Source of the DNA: Terriglobales bacterium
Lineage (GTDB): Bacteria > Acidobacteriota > Terriglobia > Terriglobales > Acidobacteriaceae
Length of the DNA: 50,399 nt
Assembly (NCBI GenBank): GCA_016201265.1
Contig: JACQDD010000013.1
Location: 1-50,399 of the forward strand
Direction: 5' to 3'
Part shown: piece after piece, positions 9,153 to 18,667 of the stretch
Numbering within the stretch: the first letter of the stretch is position 1
Layout of the letters: each line of letters begins with the position of its first letter
Program-made: the position numbers and the translations under genes
Notes under the pieces: model-generated
The model's database searches: none
The model's input: only the letters and a program-made list of their open reading frames with translations
What the model was told of the DNA's origin: nothing

Positions 9153-10891
9153 TGTTTCTTCTCCCCGGCCGAGGGACTCTTCCAGTTGGGCGATTCGTAA
9201 ACGACTTTGCCGCCGACCACCGTCAGGAGGACTTCCGTCTTTCCGATCTCCGAGGGCTCAATCTTGAACAGGTCGCGATCAAGCACGATGAAGTCCGCCA
9301 GTTTCCCCGGTTCGAGCGAACCTTCCGTTTTCTCGCGCCGCCCAGCGAAGGCCGCGCCCAGTGTGTAGGCGCGAATCGTATCTTCGAGACTCAAGCGCTG
9401 CTGCGGAACGAATCCGCCCGCCGGCTCGCCCTCAGCGGTCTGTCGCGTGACGGCAGTTTGCACACCGCGCCACGGGTTCAGCGTCACCACCGGCCAGTCG
9501 CTGCCGAAGGCCAGCACTCCACCCTTCTGCGCGATGCTCCGCCATACCCACGGCCGGGTCGCCCGCTCCGGTCCGATGTTGCGCGCCCAGATGCCCAGCG
9601 TGTCCTCGTCGGGATACGAGTGCAGGGGCTGCATGCTGGCAATTACGCCGAGCTTCCCGAAGCGTTCGATGTCTTGCGCACTGATGGTCTCGATGTGCTC
9701 GATGCGCGGCCGCGCATCTTTGGTGTGGTTCACTTCCGCGGCGTTCTGGTAGGCGTCGAGCGCCAACCGGACTGCCTTGTCGCCGATTGCGTGGGTGAAG
9801 ACCTGCAAGCCTCGGCCATCGAGATCAGCCACGGCAGCTTTGTACTTCTCGGGATCCCAGAACAGCTTGCCGCTCTGCGAAGGATCATCGCTGTAGGGCG
9901 CCAGCATCGCCGCCGTGTGCGCTTCGACGACGCCGTCGAGCATGGTCTTTACGACGCCGCCCGAGATCCACTCATCGTTATACTGCCGCCGCGCGTCTTC
10001 GATCTTCCTGTGGATTTCGGGCGTCAGTCCGGGCGGGTCGAGAAAGTACGCAGCGTAGAGACGCAGCGTCAGTTCGCCCTGCTGGCGCAATTCGTTGTAC
10101 AGGTCAAGATATTCAAAGTCTTGTCCGGCGCTGTGCACGCGCACCAATCCGGCCTTGTTCGCTTCGTGAATGCCCTTGCGCAGCGCGTCCAGACGTTCCG
10201 GGCGAGTGGGTTTCGGGATTTTCGCGTCGACCAGGTCCCCGGCCGCTTCCTTCAGCGCGCCCGTAGCCTCACCCTTCTCGTCGCGGACAATTTTCCCGTT
10301 GGGCGGGTCGGGAGTGTGGCGGTCAATGCCCGCGATCGCCAGAGCCTTGCTGTTGGCCCAGGAGCTGTGACCGTCGAATGCGACCAGGTACACCGGCCGG
10401 TCCGGGACCACCTCGTCCAGAATTTTCTTGTCCGGCAGCCCGGTGGGTTTGAAGGTGGGATAGGTCCAGCCCATGCCCTGGACCCAGGGCTCGTTCGGGT
10501 GAGCGTCGGCATAGGCTTTCACGCGCTTCTGAATCTCGGCAACCGTCGCTGCACCGTTCAGATCCACGCGCGTCAGTCCGAGTGAGCCGTCGATGAAATG
10601 GATGTGGCAGTCCGTGAACCCCGGCAGAACGAGTCGCCCACCAGCATCAATGACTTTGGTTGCGCTGGCGCGATAGGCCTCGATCTTCGCCTTGTCGCCG
10701 ACGGCGACAATCTTGTCGGCGCGAATGGCGATCGCCTCCGCCCACGCCTGTTGCGGGTTCACCGTGTAGATGCGTGCATTGGTGACAATGACATCAGCGG
10801 GCTGGGACGATTGCGCGGCTGCGGACGCCGCGATCCCAACCACACACCAGAGCAGAAAGCTGAACCAGGTACAAAGACGGGGGAACGGCAT
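9149..10891 (-). CDS. Amidohydrolase family 3 (YtcJ-like), exported
   Basis: ADVIVTNARIYTVNPQQAWAEAIAIRADKIVAVG, PGFTDCHIHF, SDWPV; signal peptide. Confidence 0.88.
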   Translation of the reverse strand: MPFPRLCTWFSFLLWCVVGIAASAAAQSSQPADVIVTNARIYTVNPQQAWAEAIAIRADKIVAVGDKAKIEAYRASATKVIDAGGRLVLPGFTDCHIHFIDGSLGLTRVDLNGAATVAEIQKRVKAYADAHPNEPWVQGMGWTYPTFKPTGLPDKKILDEVVPDRPVYLVAFDGHSSWANSKALAIAGIDRHTPDPPNGKIVRDEKGEATGALKEAAGDLVDAKIPKPTRPERLDALRKGIHEANKAGLVRVHSAGQDFEYLDLYNELRQQGELTLRLYAAYFLDPPGLTPEIHRKIEDARRQYNDEWISGGVVKTMLDGVVEAHTAAMLAPYSDDPSQSGKLFWDPEKYKAAVADLDGRGLQVFTHAIGDKAVRLALDAYQNAAEVNHTKDARPRIEHIETISAQDIERFGKLGVIASMQPLHSYPDEDTLGIWARNIGPERATRPWVWRSIAQKGGVLAFGSDWPVVTLNPWRGVQTAVTRQTAEGEPAGGFVPQQRLSLEDTIRAYTLGAAFAGRREKTEGSLEPGKLADFIVLDRDLFKIEPSEIGKTEVLLTVVGGKVVYESPNWKSPSAGEKKQ

Positions 10892-10910
10892 AGGTCCTTC
10901 TTCTTAAGAA

Positions 10911-11708
10911 TCAGAATGTCGGCGGAGTGTTGATCCATAGGACCCAGGTCTCGCTCCGGCCGGGATTTTTCCAGTGATGCGGGGTGGCGCTCTCGAAATA
11001 AAAGCTGTCGCCGCGCTTCAGAGAATACTCCTCGCCGGCCAGCGCAATCTTCAGTTCGCCGCGCAGCAGATAGAGGAATTCTTCGCCTTCGTGCGCGTAC
11101 GATTCGCCGCTGCCCGCCTGGGGCGCGATCCGGAACAGGTGTGGCTCCATCACCGTGTTGCCCCAGGCCAGCAGTTCCATGCGCACGCCCGGACCCGCTT
11201 CCAGCACCTTGCGCTTCTGCGGACGCACCAGCCGGGTATTGGATTCCGTCGGATCAAAAAAATCAAGAATGTTCCGGCGATAGAAGCGTGCCAACTTGCG
11301 CAGCGTGCCCACGGAAGCGCTCATTTGCGATCGTTCGAGGGCGCTGAGGAAGCCGACGGAGATGCCCACGGTTTTGGCGACTTCGGCCAGGCCGAGGCCG
11401 CGTTTGCTGCGCAACTGGCGCAACCGCGGCCCGATGGCGCCCGCCGCTCCGTCGCTGGGCGGCCGGATCGCGCCCTCGCGCTTCAGCGCCTGCACGATGG
11501 CGGGCGCGTTCAGTCCCCGCACCTTGCGCAGGTAGCGCGCCTTCTTCAATTGCCGGACGTCTTCTTTGCTGTAGAGGCGGTAGCGGCTTTCTGTGCGCCG
11601 CGGCCGCGTCAGGCCCAGGCTCTCCCACCCGCGAATCGCCGAGGGGGAGAGTCCAACCATCCGCGCCACATCCCCGATTTTCAAGTATGATTTGGCATCG
11701 CTGGACAT
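10911..11708 (-). CDS. Transcriptional regulator: MerR-type HTH + XRE-type HTH + cupin
   Basis: IGDVARMVGLSPSAIRGWESLGLTRPRRTESRYRLYS; LRQLRSKRGLGLAEVAKTVGISVGFLSALERSQMSASV; HEGEEFLYLLRGELKIAL...RGDSFYFESATPHHWKN. Confidence 0.85.
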   Translation of the reverse strand: MSSDAKSYLKIGDVARMVGLSPSAIRGWESLGLTRPRRTESRYRLYSKEDVRQLKKARYLRKVRGLNAPAIVQALKREGAIRPPSDGAAGAIGPRLRQLRSKRGLGLAEVAKTVGISVGFLSALERSQMSASVGTLRKLARFYRRNILDFFDPTESNTRLVRPQKRKVLEAGPGVRMELLAWGNTVMEPHLFRIAPQAGSGESYAHEGEEFLYLLRGELKIALAGEEYSLKRGDSFYFESATPHHWKNPGRSETWVLWINTPPTF

Positions 11709-11872
11709 GGCTTCGAATTCGATTTCTCGGACCGGCTGCCGGGGAATTTTCCGCTTGACAGATGTCGGCGGAGTCACTAACCTTGCGCGATTATAGCAAG
11801 GTTTGCTTTTCGCGCAAGTCGAATTCGGATCTAATGAAAAACTTCCCCTCGTGGATCTGGAGGATCTGTCCC

Positions 11873-14800
11873 ATGCCGCCGTCAAAAACGATCTGGATGA
11901 CACGTTGGCTCGCCGTCTTGAGCCTCTGCTTGATTTGTTCCACCCTGGTTTCCGCGCAAAGCACCGGCGGGCGCATTCTGGGCCGTATCGCCGACGCCAC
12001 CGGCGCTGTTCTGGGCGGCGTCAAGGTCACATTGACCAATGAGGCCACCGGCGTCAGCGCCGAGACCAAGACCAACAGCACCGGGGATTACGTGTTTCCC
12101 CAGGTGGCGGTAGGCGTGTACCGCCTGGAGTTCGACCTGGCGGGCTTCAAGAAGAACTTGCAGCGCGGTGTGAACGTTGATCTCAACCAGGTCTTGACCA
12201 TCAACTCGATCATGCAGGTGGGCGAGAGGAGAGAGACGGTGGAAGTGACTTCCGAGGCGCCCCTGGTGGATACCACCAGCACCCAGCTGGGTGCCGTCAT
12301 GGATGAGCGCTCGGTCTCGAACTTACCCCTCAACTCGCGCGATACCTACCAATTGCTGCAGTTGCAACCCGGCGTGCAAGGCGTCGGCGGGTCTGACCTG
12401 TTCTACGGCAGCAATACGGCCGGCTCAGTTTCGGTCAACGGCGGCCGCGGCCGTTCCAATAACTTCAACGTCAACGGGGGCGACAGCAACGACCTTTTCG
12501 TCAACTCCCCGGCGATTCAACCCACGCCCGACAGCATCGCGGAATTCCGTGTGCTATCGAATACATTCGACGCCGAGTATGGCCGTAACTCCGGCGCCGT
12601 CATCAACGTCGTCACCAAGTCGGGAACTAACGGCTGGCATGGCAGCTTGTACGAGTTCCTTCGCAATCAGATGTTCAACTCCAAGGGCTACCTCGATCCG
12701 CGACGCCCTGACGACAAACAGAATCAGTTCGGCGGAACGTTCGGCGGACCGATCGTGAAGGATCGGACCTTCTTTTTTGCCTCGTACGAGGGGCGCCGCG
12801 TCGTGCACGGCATTACGTCGGATCCGGTGGTAGTGCCGACCGCCGCAGAGCGGAACGGCGAGCTCTCCCTTGGTGGCTCTGTCGGTACTCAACTCTTCGC
12901 CGACATCCTGAGCGAGCGCTGCGGGGTCGAAGCTGCTGAGGGCTCGGCCTACTCGGATTTGTTCACCAGTCCGGAGCTCCTCAAGTCCTGTTTTGATCCG
13001 GTTGCGGCCGATATCCTCGATCGTTTTGTTCCTCTGCCGAACTCGCCTGATTCCACTTTCCGCTCCATTCCCAATGACAGAAGTCACGCCAACCAGGTCT
13101 CGCTCAAACTCGATCACCGCATCAATGAAAAGCAGAACCTGAGCCTCTATTACTTCTTCAACGATTCCGTCGATGCGCAGCCGTTTACCAGATTCCAGGC
13201 AGCCACGCCCAACCTTCTGGAAGGGTTCGGCAACAACAACGCCTTCCGCGTGCAGCAGGTCAATCTTTCTCACACCTGGACTCTGAGTAACAGCACCGTC
13301 AACGAAGCCCGCCTCACGTACTTCCGCGAAGCCCAGGGGACCTTCCTGCACCCGCAGCGGACTAACAACGTCATCGACTCCTGCAATTCGATCGGCGTAG
13401 ACCATTGCTTCAACGGTGTCACCGATGCGCCTGTAGCTTTCTCTAAGGTCCTCCCAGAGCCCCTCGATGCCAATAACCCCAAATACGGCATTACCCCGAA
13501 CCTCGGCTCCAATCGCGAAGGAATCCCCTTTATCAGCGTCTCCGGTGGCTTTACCATCGGCAACAACTTCGAGGGGGAGCTACCGCAGATCGGCAACTCG
13601 TACCAGCTCAGCGACAATCTCACCAAGGTGATCGGGAGCCACACCACCAAGTTTGGCGTCGATCTGCGCGAGCAGCGCTTCCTGCAGACTCTCTACTTTG
13701 ATGTCAGCGGCGATTACAGCTTTTTTGGTGGCGGACCGAACGATACCGGGAACCTGTTTGCTAACTACCTGTTGGGGCTGCCGGATTCCTACCTACAGGG
13801 CTCGGCGCAAACCGAGGACGTGCGGGGAAAATCCGTCTATCTCTTTGCCCAGGACAGCTGGAAGATCAAGCCGAATCTGACCCTGAACTACGGCTTGCGC
13901 TGGGAGTTCAATCAGCCCATCTACGATGCCGGCAAGCGCTACCAGACTTTCCGGCCCGGACAGGTCACCACAACCTACCCCTGCCAGCTCTCCGCGGACA
14001 GCATTACCAATTTTGAGGATCTCGGGATCGTCAACCCAGATTGCAACAACACGGGCACTACTCCGGTGGGCCTTGTGGTGCCCGGAGACAAGGGTGTTCC
14101 CCGAGGGCTCACCGCGTCCTACTACAATGCGTGGGCTCCGCGCGTCGGCATCGCCTGGGATCCCTGGAAGAACGGGAAAACCACCATCCGCGGCGGCTGG
14201 GGTATGTTCTACAACCCCATCGAGCAACTGGTGCTCGAGCAGTTCCAGGCGGAACCACCTTTCGGGGGCAGTTCCCTGATCTCGGAAGGCCTGTTCAACA
14301 CGCCCTTCATCGGACAGGACGGCACCAAGGTTCCCAACCCCTTCAACGGCATCCTTACCCCGCCCCCCGGAACACCTACTGACTGGTCTGCCTTCCGCCC
14401 CATTTTGTTATTTGGCGAATTGGAACCCAAGCTGCGCGCGCAATATACGGCGCAGTACAACTTCGGCATTACTCGCGAGTTGGCCAAGGACCTGGTCCTG
14501 TCGATCGGTTATGTTGGGTCGCAAGGCCATCGTTTGCTGGCAACAAAAGACATCAACTACGGAAACCCGCAAACCTGTATCGATCTGCAGAATATTTCCG
14601 ATCTCACCGGCGACGGCGATCTGGCCTGCGGTCCCTTCTATGCGGACAGCTCCTTTACCATTGCTGCCGGAGAGATTCCTGAGGGAGTTTCGCTCCACAT
14701 GCCCTACGGTTCTCAGGAGGTGGTGACAGGTCCCAATCCGACTCCGATCACTCTGGTCGGACTCCGCAAGTATTCTTCTCCCGGTTGCGATCCGTTCACG

Positions 14801-15589
14801 GGGAACGGATGTCCACCCGACGGCGTCCCCGTCTTTTCCAGCATCTTCGCGCAGGACACCATCGCCAGCTCCAACTACAACTCGCTGCAGACTTCTCTGG
14901 AGAAGCGCATGGCCCACGGGCTGCAGTTCGAGATCGCCTACACCTGGAGCAAGTCGATTGACAACGCTTCCAGCTTCGAGAACATCGTGAAGCCGATCTG
15001 CGACCGCTGCAATCGGTCGCTTTCGTTGTTCGACGCGCGGCACCGCTTCGTTCTCAGTTACCTCTGGCAGCTTCCGGTTCCTCAGTACCAGGGGGCCAAG
15101 GGCAAGTTCCTGAACGGGTGGGCGGTTTCCGGCGTTACCAGCTTTCAGACCGGATTCCCGATTCGCATCCTGTCCAGCAACGATGCCGAGCTGATGAACA
15201 GCTTTGACTTCGAACTGCCGGGCAAACCGGACCTGGTCAAGCCGTTCCACGCGCAGGATCCAAGGAAGAACAACAAGTACGCCTTCGACCCCACTGCGTT
15301 CGCCCTTCCGGTGCAGGATGCCAATTCCACTCCCTTGCAACTGCTGGGCAATTCGCCCCGCACGATCTGCTGCGGCCCCGGGATCAATAATTTCGACTTC
15401 TCCGTTCAAAAGGTCACCCAAATCGGTGAAAGCAAGCACCTCGAATTCCGGGCCGAGTTCTTCAACGTGTTTAACCACACGCAGTTCCTCAACCCGGACG
15501 GCAACATCAGCGACGGCGCCGATTTCGGCCGCGTGAAGCGCACCCGCGACCCGCGCCAGGTGCAGTTCGCGTTGAAGTTTTCGTTCTAG
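11873..15589 (+). CDS. TonB-dependent receptor / Oar-like outer membrane protein with carboxypeptidase-regulatory-like domain
   Basis: GGAGG-N9-ATG start; GRILGRIADATGAVLGGVKVTLTNEATG; plug-like NLPLNSRDTYQLLQLQPG; C-terminal FNVFNHTQFLNP...QFALKFSF. Confidence 0.9.
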   Translation: MPPSKTIWMTRWLAVLSLCLICSTLVSAQSTGGRILGRIADATGAVLGGVKVTLTNEATGVSAETKTNSTGDYVFPQVAVGVYRLEFDLAGFKKNLQRGVNVDLNQVLTINSIMQVGERRETVEVTSEAPLVDTTSTQLGAVMDERSVSNLPLNSRDTYQLLQLQPGVQGVGGSDLFYGSNTAGSVSVNGGRGRSNNFNVNGGDSNDLFVNSPAIQPTPDSIAEFRVLSNTFDAEYGRNSGAVINVVTKSGTNGWHGSLYEFLRNQMFNSKGYLDPRRPDDKQNQFGGTFGGPIVKDRTFFFASYEGRRVVHGITSDPVVVPTAAERNGELSLGGSVGTQLFADILSERCGVEAAEGSAYSDLFTSPELLKSCFDPVAADILDRFVPLPNSPDSTFRSIPNDRSHANQVSLKLDHRINEKQNLSLYYFFNDSVDAQPFTRFQAATPNLLEGFGNNNAFRVQQVNLSHTWTLSNSTVNEARLTYFREAQGTFLHPQRTNNVIDSCNSIGVDHCFNGVTDAPVAFSKVLPEPLDANNPKYGITPNLGSNREGIPFISVSGGFTIGNNFEGELPQIGNSYQLSDNLTKVIGSHTTKFGVDLREQRFLQTLYFDVSGDYSFFGGGPNDTGNLFANYLLGLPDSYLQGSAQTEDVRGKSVYLFAQDSWKIKPNLTLNYGLRWEFNQPIYDAGKRYQTFRPGQVTTTYPCQLSADSITNFEDLGIVNPDCNNTGTTPVGLVVPGDKGVPRGLTASYYNAWAPRVGIAWDPWKNGKTTIRGGWGMFYNPIEQLVLEQFQAEPPFGGSSLISEGLFNTPFIGQDGTKVPNPFNGILTPPPGTPTDWSAFRPILLFGELEPKLRAQYTAQYNFGITRELAKDLVLSIGYVGSQGHRLLATKDINYGNPQTCIDLQNISDLTGDGDLACGPFYADSSFTIAAGEIPEGVSLHMPYGSQEVVTGPNPTPITLVGLRKYSSPGCDPFTGNGCPPDGVPVFSSIFAQDTIASSNYNSLQTSLEKRMAHGLQFEIAYTWSKSIDNASSFENIVKPICDRCNRSLSLFDARHRFVLSYLWQLPVPQYQGAKGKFLNGWAVSGVTSFQTGFPIRILSSNDAELMNSFDFELPGKPDLVKPFHAQDPRKNNKYAFDPTAFALPVQDANSTPLQLLGNSPRTICCGPGINNFDFSVQKVTQIGESKHLEFRAEFFNVFNHTQFLNPDGNISDGADFGRVKRTRDPRQVQFALKFSF

Positions 15590-15601
15590 AATCTGGATAT
15601 A

Positions 15602-15624
15602 CCCGGGCAGCTTCGCCGCCCGGG
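15602..15624 (+). terminator. Hairpin CCCGGGC...GCCCGGG after receptor gene
   Basis: Perfect GC-rich stem just after the stop. Confidence 0.5.
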
Positions 15625-15668
15625 CCCAATCTAATGGCCCACCGGCCTGAGTCTTAACTGGAGACACG

Positions 15669-17048
15669 ATGTACCCCGCACTGCAAAAAGAGCTCGAGAT
15701 CTTCGAGCATCGCACCCCGAAGTCTGCTGAGGCGCATAAGAAAAATCTGAAGCGCCTCCCCCTCGGCGTGGCCAGCAATTACCGCGCCTACGATCCTTAT
15801 CCGATCTTCGTCCAAGACGCGCAGGGCAGCCATTTCCGCGATCTCGACGGCAACCAATATCTGGACCACAATCTCTGTTTCGGCGCGCTGATGGCGGGGC
15901 ATTGCCATCCCGCGGTGATGAAGGCAGTTGAAAAACGGCTTTCCACCGGCACCATGCTCGGCATGCCGCACAACATGGAGTGGGAACTGGCGGAAGAAAT
16001 CTGCAACCGCTTTCCGGTGGAAATGTGCCGCTTCGGCAACAGCGGCACCGAAGCCACCATGCACACCATCCGCTTGGCTCGCGCTGCCACCGCACGCGAC
16101 AAGATCATCAAGTTCGAAGGGGGCTATCATGGCCTGCACGACTCCGCCCTGGTCAGCGTCAAGCCGCATCCGCCCAAAGACGACTTCGGCGACATCAAAA
16201 ACCCGCAACCAGTCCCGGGCGGACTAGGCGTGCCCAAGGCGAGTATCGCCAACGTTTTGATTGCGACTTTCAACGATCTGGAGACGGTCGAGCGCCGCTT
16301 CAAAGAAAATCCCGGCGAGATTGCCGCCATCATCCTCGAGCCGATCATGATGAACGTCGGGCTCTGCATGCCACAGAAAGGATTTCTCGAAGGCCTGCGG
16401 CAGTTCTGCGACAAGTACGGCGCGTTGCTGATCTTCGACGAAGTAAAAACCGGCGCGAAGCTTTGCTGGGGCGGCGCTTCAGAATACTTTGGCGTCATTC
16501 CCGACATGATCTGCCTGGCAAAATCGATTGGCGGGGGATTGCCGCTGGCTGCCTTCGGCACCCACAAGCGCGTCATGGACCTCATCTCCGACCACAAGGT
16601 TTTCCACGGCGGCACTTACAACACCAACCCGGTTTCGATGGCCGCCGGCCTGGCCACTTTCCGCGAGGTGCTCACGCGCGAGAACTACGCGCATGTGGAC
16701 AAGCTCAGCAAGAAAGTGACCGACGGCTACAGGAAGATTGTCGCGAAAGCTGGTCTGCAAGCCTACGTGGTGAGCGCGGGCGTGAACGGCGCACTGATGT
16801 TCTACCCGGAGGAGATCCGCAACTACCGCGACTGGTTGCCGATTGATGTTGACCTGTGGCGGCACTACTGGTTCGGCATGGTGAATCGCGGCGTGATGTG
16901 CCAGCCCTACTGGTGGGACGAGCAGTGGACGATTTCGGTCCAACACACCGAGGGCGACATTGAGCAGCACCTGGCGGTATTCGATGATATTGCCGGTTCG
17001 CTCGCCGCCGCCCAGCACGAGCGGTTGGGAGCAGTGGCGGCACATTGA
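15669..17048 (+). CDS. Class III aminotransferase (glutamate-1-semialdehyde aminomutase-like)
   Basis: GNSGTEATMHTIRLARAATARDKIIKFEGGYHG; LLIFDEVKTG; CLAKSIGGGLPLAAFG (PLP Lys). Confidence 0.88.
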   Translation: MYPALQKELEIFEHRTPKSAEAHKKNLKRLPLGVASNYRAYDPYPIFVQDAQGSHFRDLDGNQYLDHNLCFGALMAGHCHPAVMKAVEKRLSTGTMLGMPHNMEWELAEEICNRFPVEMCRFGNSGTEATMHTIRLARAATARDKIIKFEGGYHGLHDSALVSVKPHPPKDDFGDIKNPQPVPGGLGVPKASIANVLIATFNDLETVERRFKENPGEIAAIILEPIMMNVGLCMPQKGFLEGLRQFCDKYGALLIFDEVKTGAKLCWGGASEYFGVIPDMICLAKSIGGGLPLAAFGTHKRVMDLISDHKVFHGGTYNTNPVSMAAGLATFREVLTRENYAHVDKLSKKVTDGYRKIVAKAGLQAYVVSAGVNGALMFYPEEIRNYRDWLPIDVDLWRHYWFGMVNRGVMCQPYWWDEQWTISVQHTEGDIEQHLAVFDDIAGSLAAAQHERLGAVAAH

Positions 17049-17052
17049 AGCT

Positions 17053-17107
17053 GTGCGAGCCCGGGTCTTCGACCCGGGCAGGCCGGGTCAGAGACCCGGC
17101 CCCACAC
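17053..17107 (+). repeat. Two-hairpin GTG...CAC intergenic element, copy 1
   Basis: GCCCGGGTC-TTC-GACCCGGGC then GGCCGGGTC-AGA-GACCCGGCC then CCACAC. Confidence 0.85.
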
Positions 17108-17148
17108 AGACCCGGCTCCACATGGGCCAGCAAGTCTTGGAGTGACTT

Positions 17149-18597
17149 TTGTCTACCCAACCCGGCGACAAGCAGCCGCACCTCAAGCGCGTTCTCGGAC
17201 GCTGGGACCTGGTGCTGCTCTTTGTTGTCGCCGTTTTCAACTTGAACGTTGTGCCGTCGATCGCGGCCAACGGCGGCGTCACCGTCTGGCTCTGGATCAT
17301 CTCGTTGCTGCTTTTCTTCTGGCCGCAGGGAATCGCCGTCATTGAACTGGCCCAGCGCTACCCCGGCGAAGGCGGTGTGTACCTGTGGGCCAAAGAAGTT
17401 TTCGGCGACTTTCATGGGTTCCTCTCCGGCTGGTGCTACTGGACCAACAACATGCTCTACGTGCCGACGGTGATGCTGTACTTCGTCGGCGTGTCGGTTT
17501 TTGCCCTGGGCCCCGGCCACGCCGCTCTCGCCGACAACAAGAACTTCGCCATGATCGCGTCGGTGACGTTGCTGGCGTTTCTGACAGTGCTGAACATCGT
17601 CGGCCTGGGTGTGGGCAAGTGGCTGAACAATCTCGGCGCCATCGGAACGTTCGTTGCCGCGGCCGTGTTGATCGGTCTGGGATTGACAGTATTTTCGCGC
17701 TTCGGAACCCCGGTCACGGCAACCGATTTTCACATTCCCGCCGACCCCAAGTTTGTCCTGAATTCGTTCGGCGTAATTTGTTTTGGTTTGGTCGGGCTGG
17801 AACTCGCCTCTGTGATGGGCGACGAGATTCGTGATCCGAAAAGAACCTTGCCCGGCGCCGTAGCCTGGGGCGGCCTGATTTCGGGCGCGCTCTATATCGG
17901 CGCAACGCTCACTTTGCTCGTCGCAGTCGGCAAGAACGAGATCAGCGTGCTGCAGGGCATCGTGCAGGCCGTCAGCCACATGGCTGGTAAAGTTGGCGTG
18001 GCATGGATCATCACACCGTTTGCGGTCATGCTCAGCTTGTCCATCGCCGGCATCGGCTCGGCCTGGATGGGAGGCTCGGCCCGCATCCCATTTGTCGCGG
18101 GACTTGATTCCTACATGCCGCCGTGGCTCGGGAAAATTCATCCGAAGTATGCAACGCCCCATGCCGCGCTGATCGTGCAAGCGATCGTCTCGCTGATCCT
18201 GATCGTGATCAACTTCACGGCTTCGGGCGGGGTGCAGGAAGCGTTCCAGACCATGCTCTCGCTGGCCGTGGTCTTACAGCTCGTGCCGTTCCTGTACGTG
18301 TTTGCCGCGCTGCTGAGATTCGCCTTGCGCCGGGATTTCGCCGAGGTCCGCTACCGCCGCGGCACGCTGATCTTTGCCGGCGCGAGCGGATTGCTGACCA
18401 CAACCCTGGGAATCGCCCTTGCCTTCTTCCCCGCGAAGCAGATCACTTCGCTGTGGTGGTACGAAGTAAAGATGGTGGGATTTACGGTGTTCTTTCTCGC
18501 GCTGGCCGCGTTCTTCTTCTTCGTGTACGGGAGGCTCAAGACGCCGCGAGGGGCCGCGGTCGAGGAGAAGAATTTGGGAGCAGTCAGGTCCACGTAG
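17149..18597 (+). CDS. APC-family amino acid permease (TTG start)
   Basis: Polytopic 482 aa; PGEGGVYLWAKEVFGDFHGFLSGWCYW typical of APC transporters. Confidence 0.88.
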   Translation: MSTQPGDKQPHLKRVLGRWDLVLLFVVAVFNLNVVPSIAANGGVTVWLWIISLLLFFWPQGIAVIELAQRYPGEGGVYLWAKEVFGDFHGFLSGWCYWTNNMLYVPTVMLYFVGVSVFALGPGHAALADNKNFAMIASVTLLAFLTVLNIVGLGVGKWLNNLGAIGTFVAAAVLIGLGLTVFSRFGTPVTATDFHIPADPKFVLNSFGVICFGLVGLELASVMGDEIRDPKRTLPGAVAWGGLISGALYIGATLTLLVAVGKNEISVLQGIVQAVSHMAGKVGVAWIITPFAVMLSLSIAGIGSAWMGGSARIPFVAGLDSYMPPWLGKIHPKYATPHAALIVQAIVSLILIVINFTASGGVQEAFQTMLSLAVVLQLVPFLYVFAALLRFALRRDFAEVRYRRGTLIFAGASGLLTTTLGIALAFFPAKQITSLWWYEVKMVGFTVFFLALAAFFFFVYGRLKTPRGAAVEEKNLGAVRST

Positions 18598-18639
18598 GGG
18601 CGGACGCCCGCGTCCGCCCGGCCGGGCGAAGCTCGGCCA
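18597..18639 (+). repeat. Tandem GC-rich hairpins after permease gene
   Basis: GGGCGGACG-CCCG-CGTCCGCCC followed by GGCCGGGC-GAA-GCTCGGCC. Confidence 0.6.
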
Positions 18640-18667
18640 TAGCAGAGATTTTGGAAGGAGGCTTTCT

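Noticed and set aside
9044-10585. 513-aa + strand ORF
   Set aside because: Antisense to the conserved amidohydrolase.
14408-15778. 456-aa minus ORF within the TonB-dependent receptor
   Set aside because: Antisense shadow of the receptor's coding frame.
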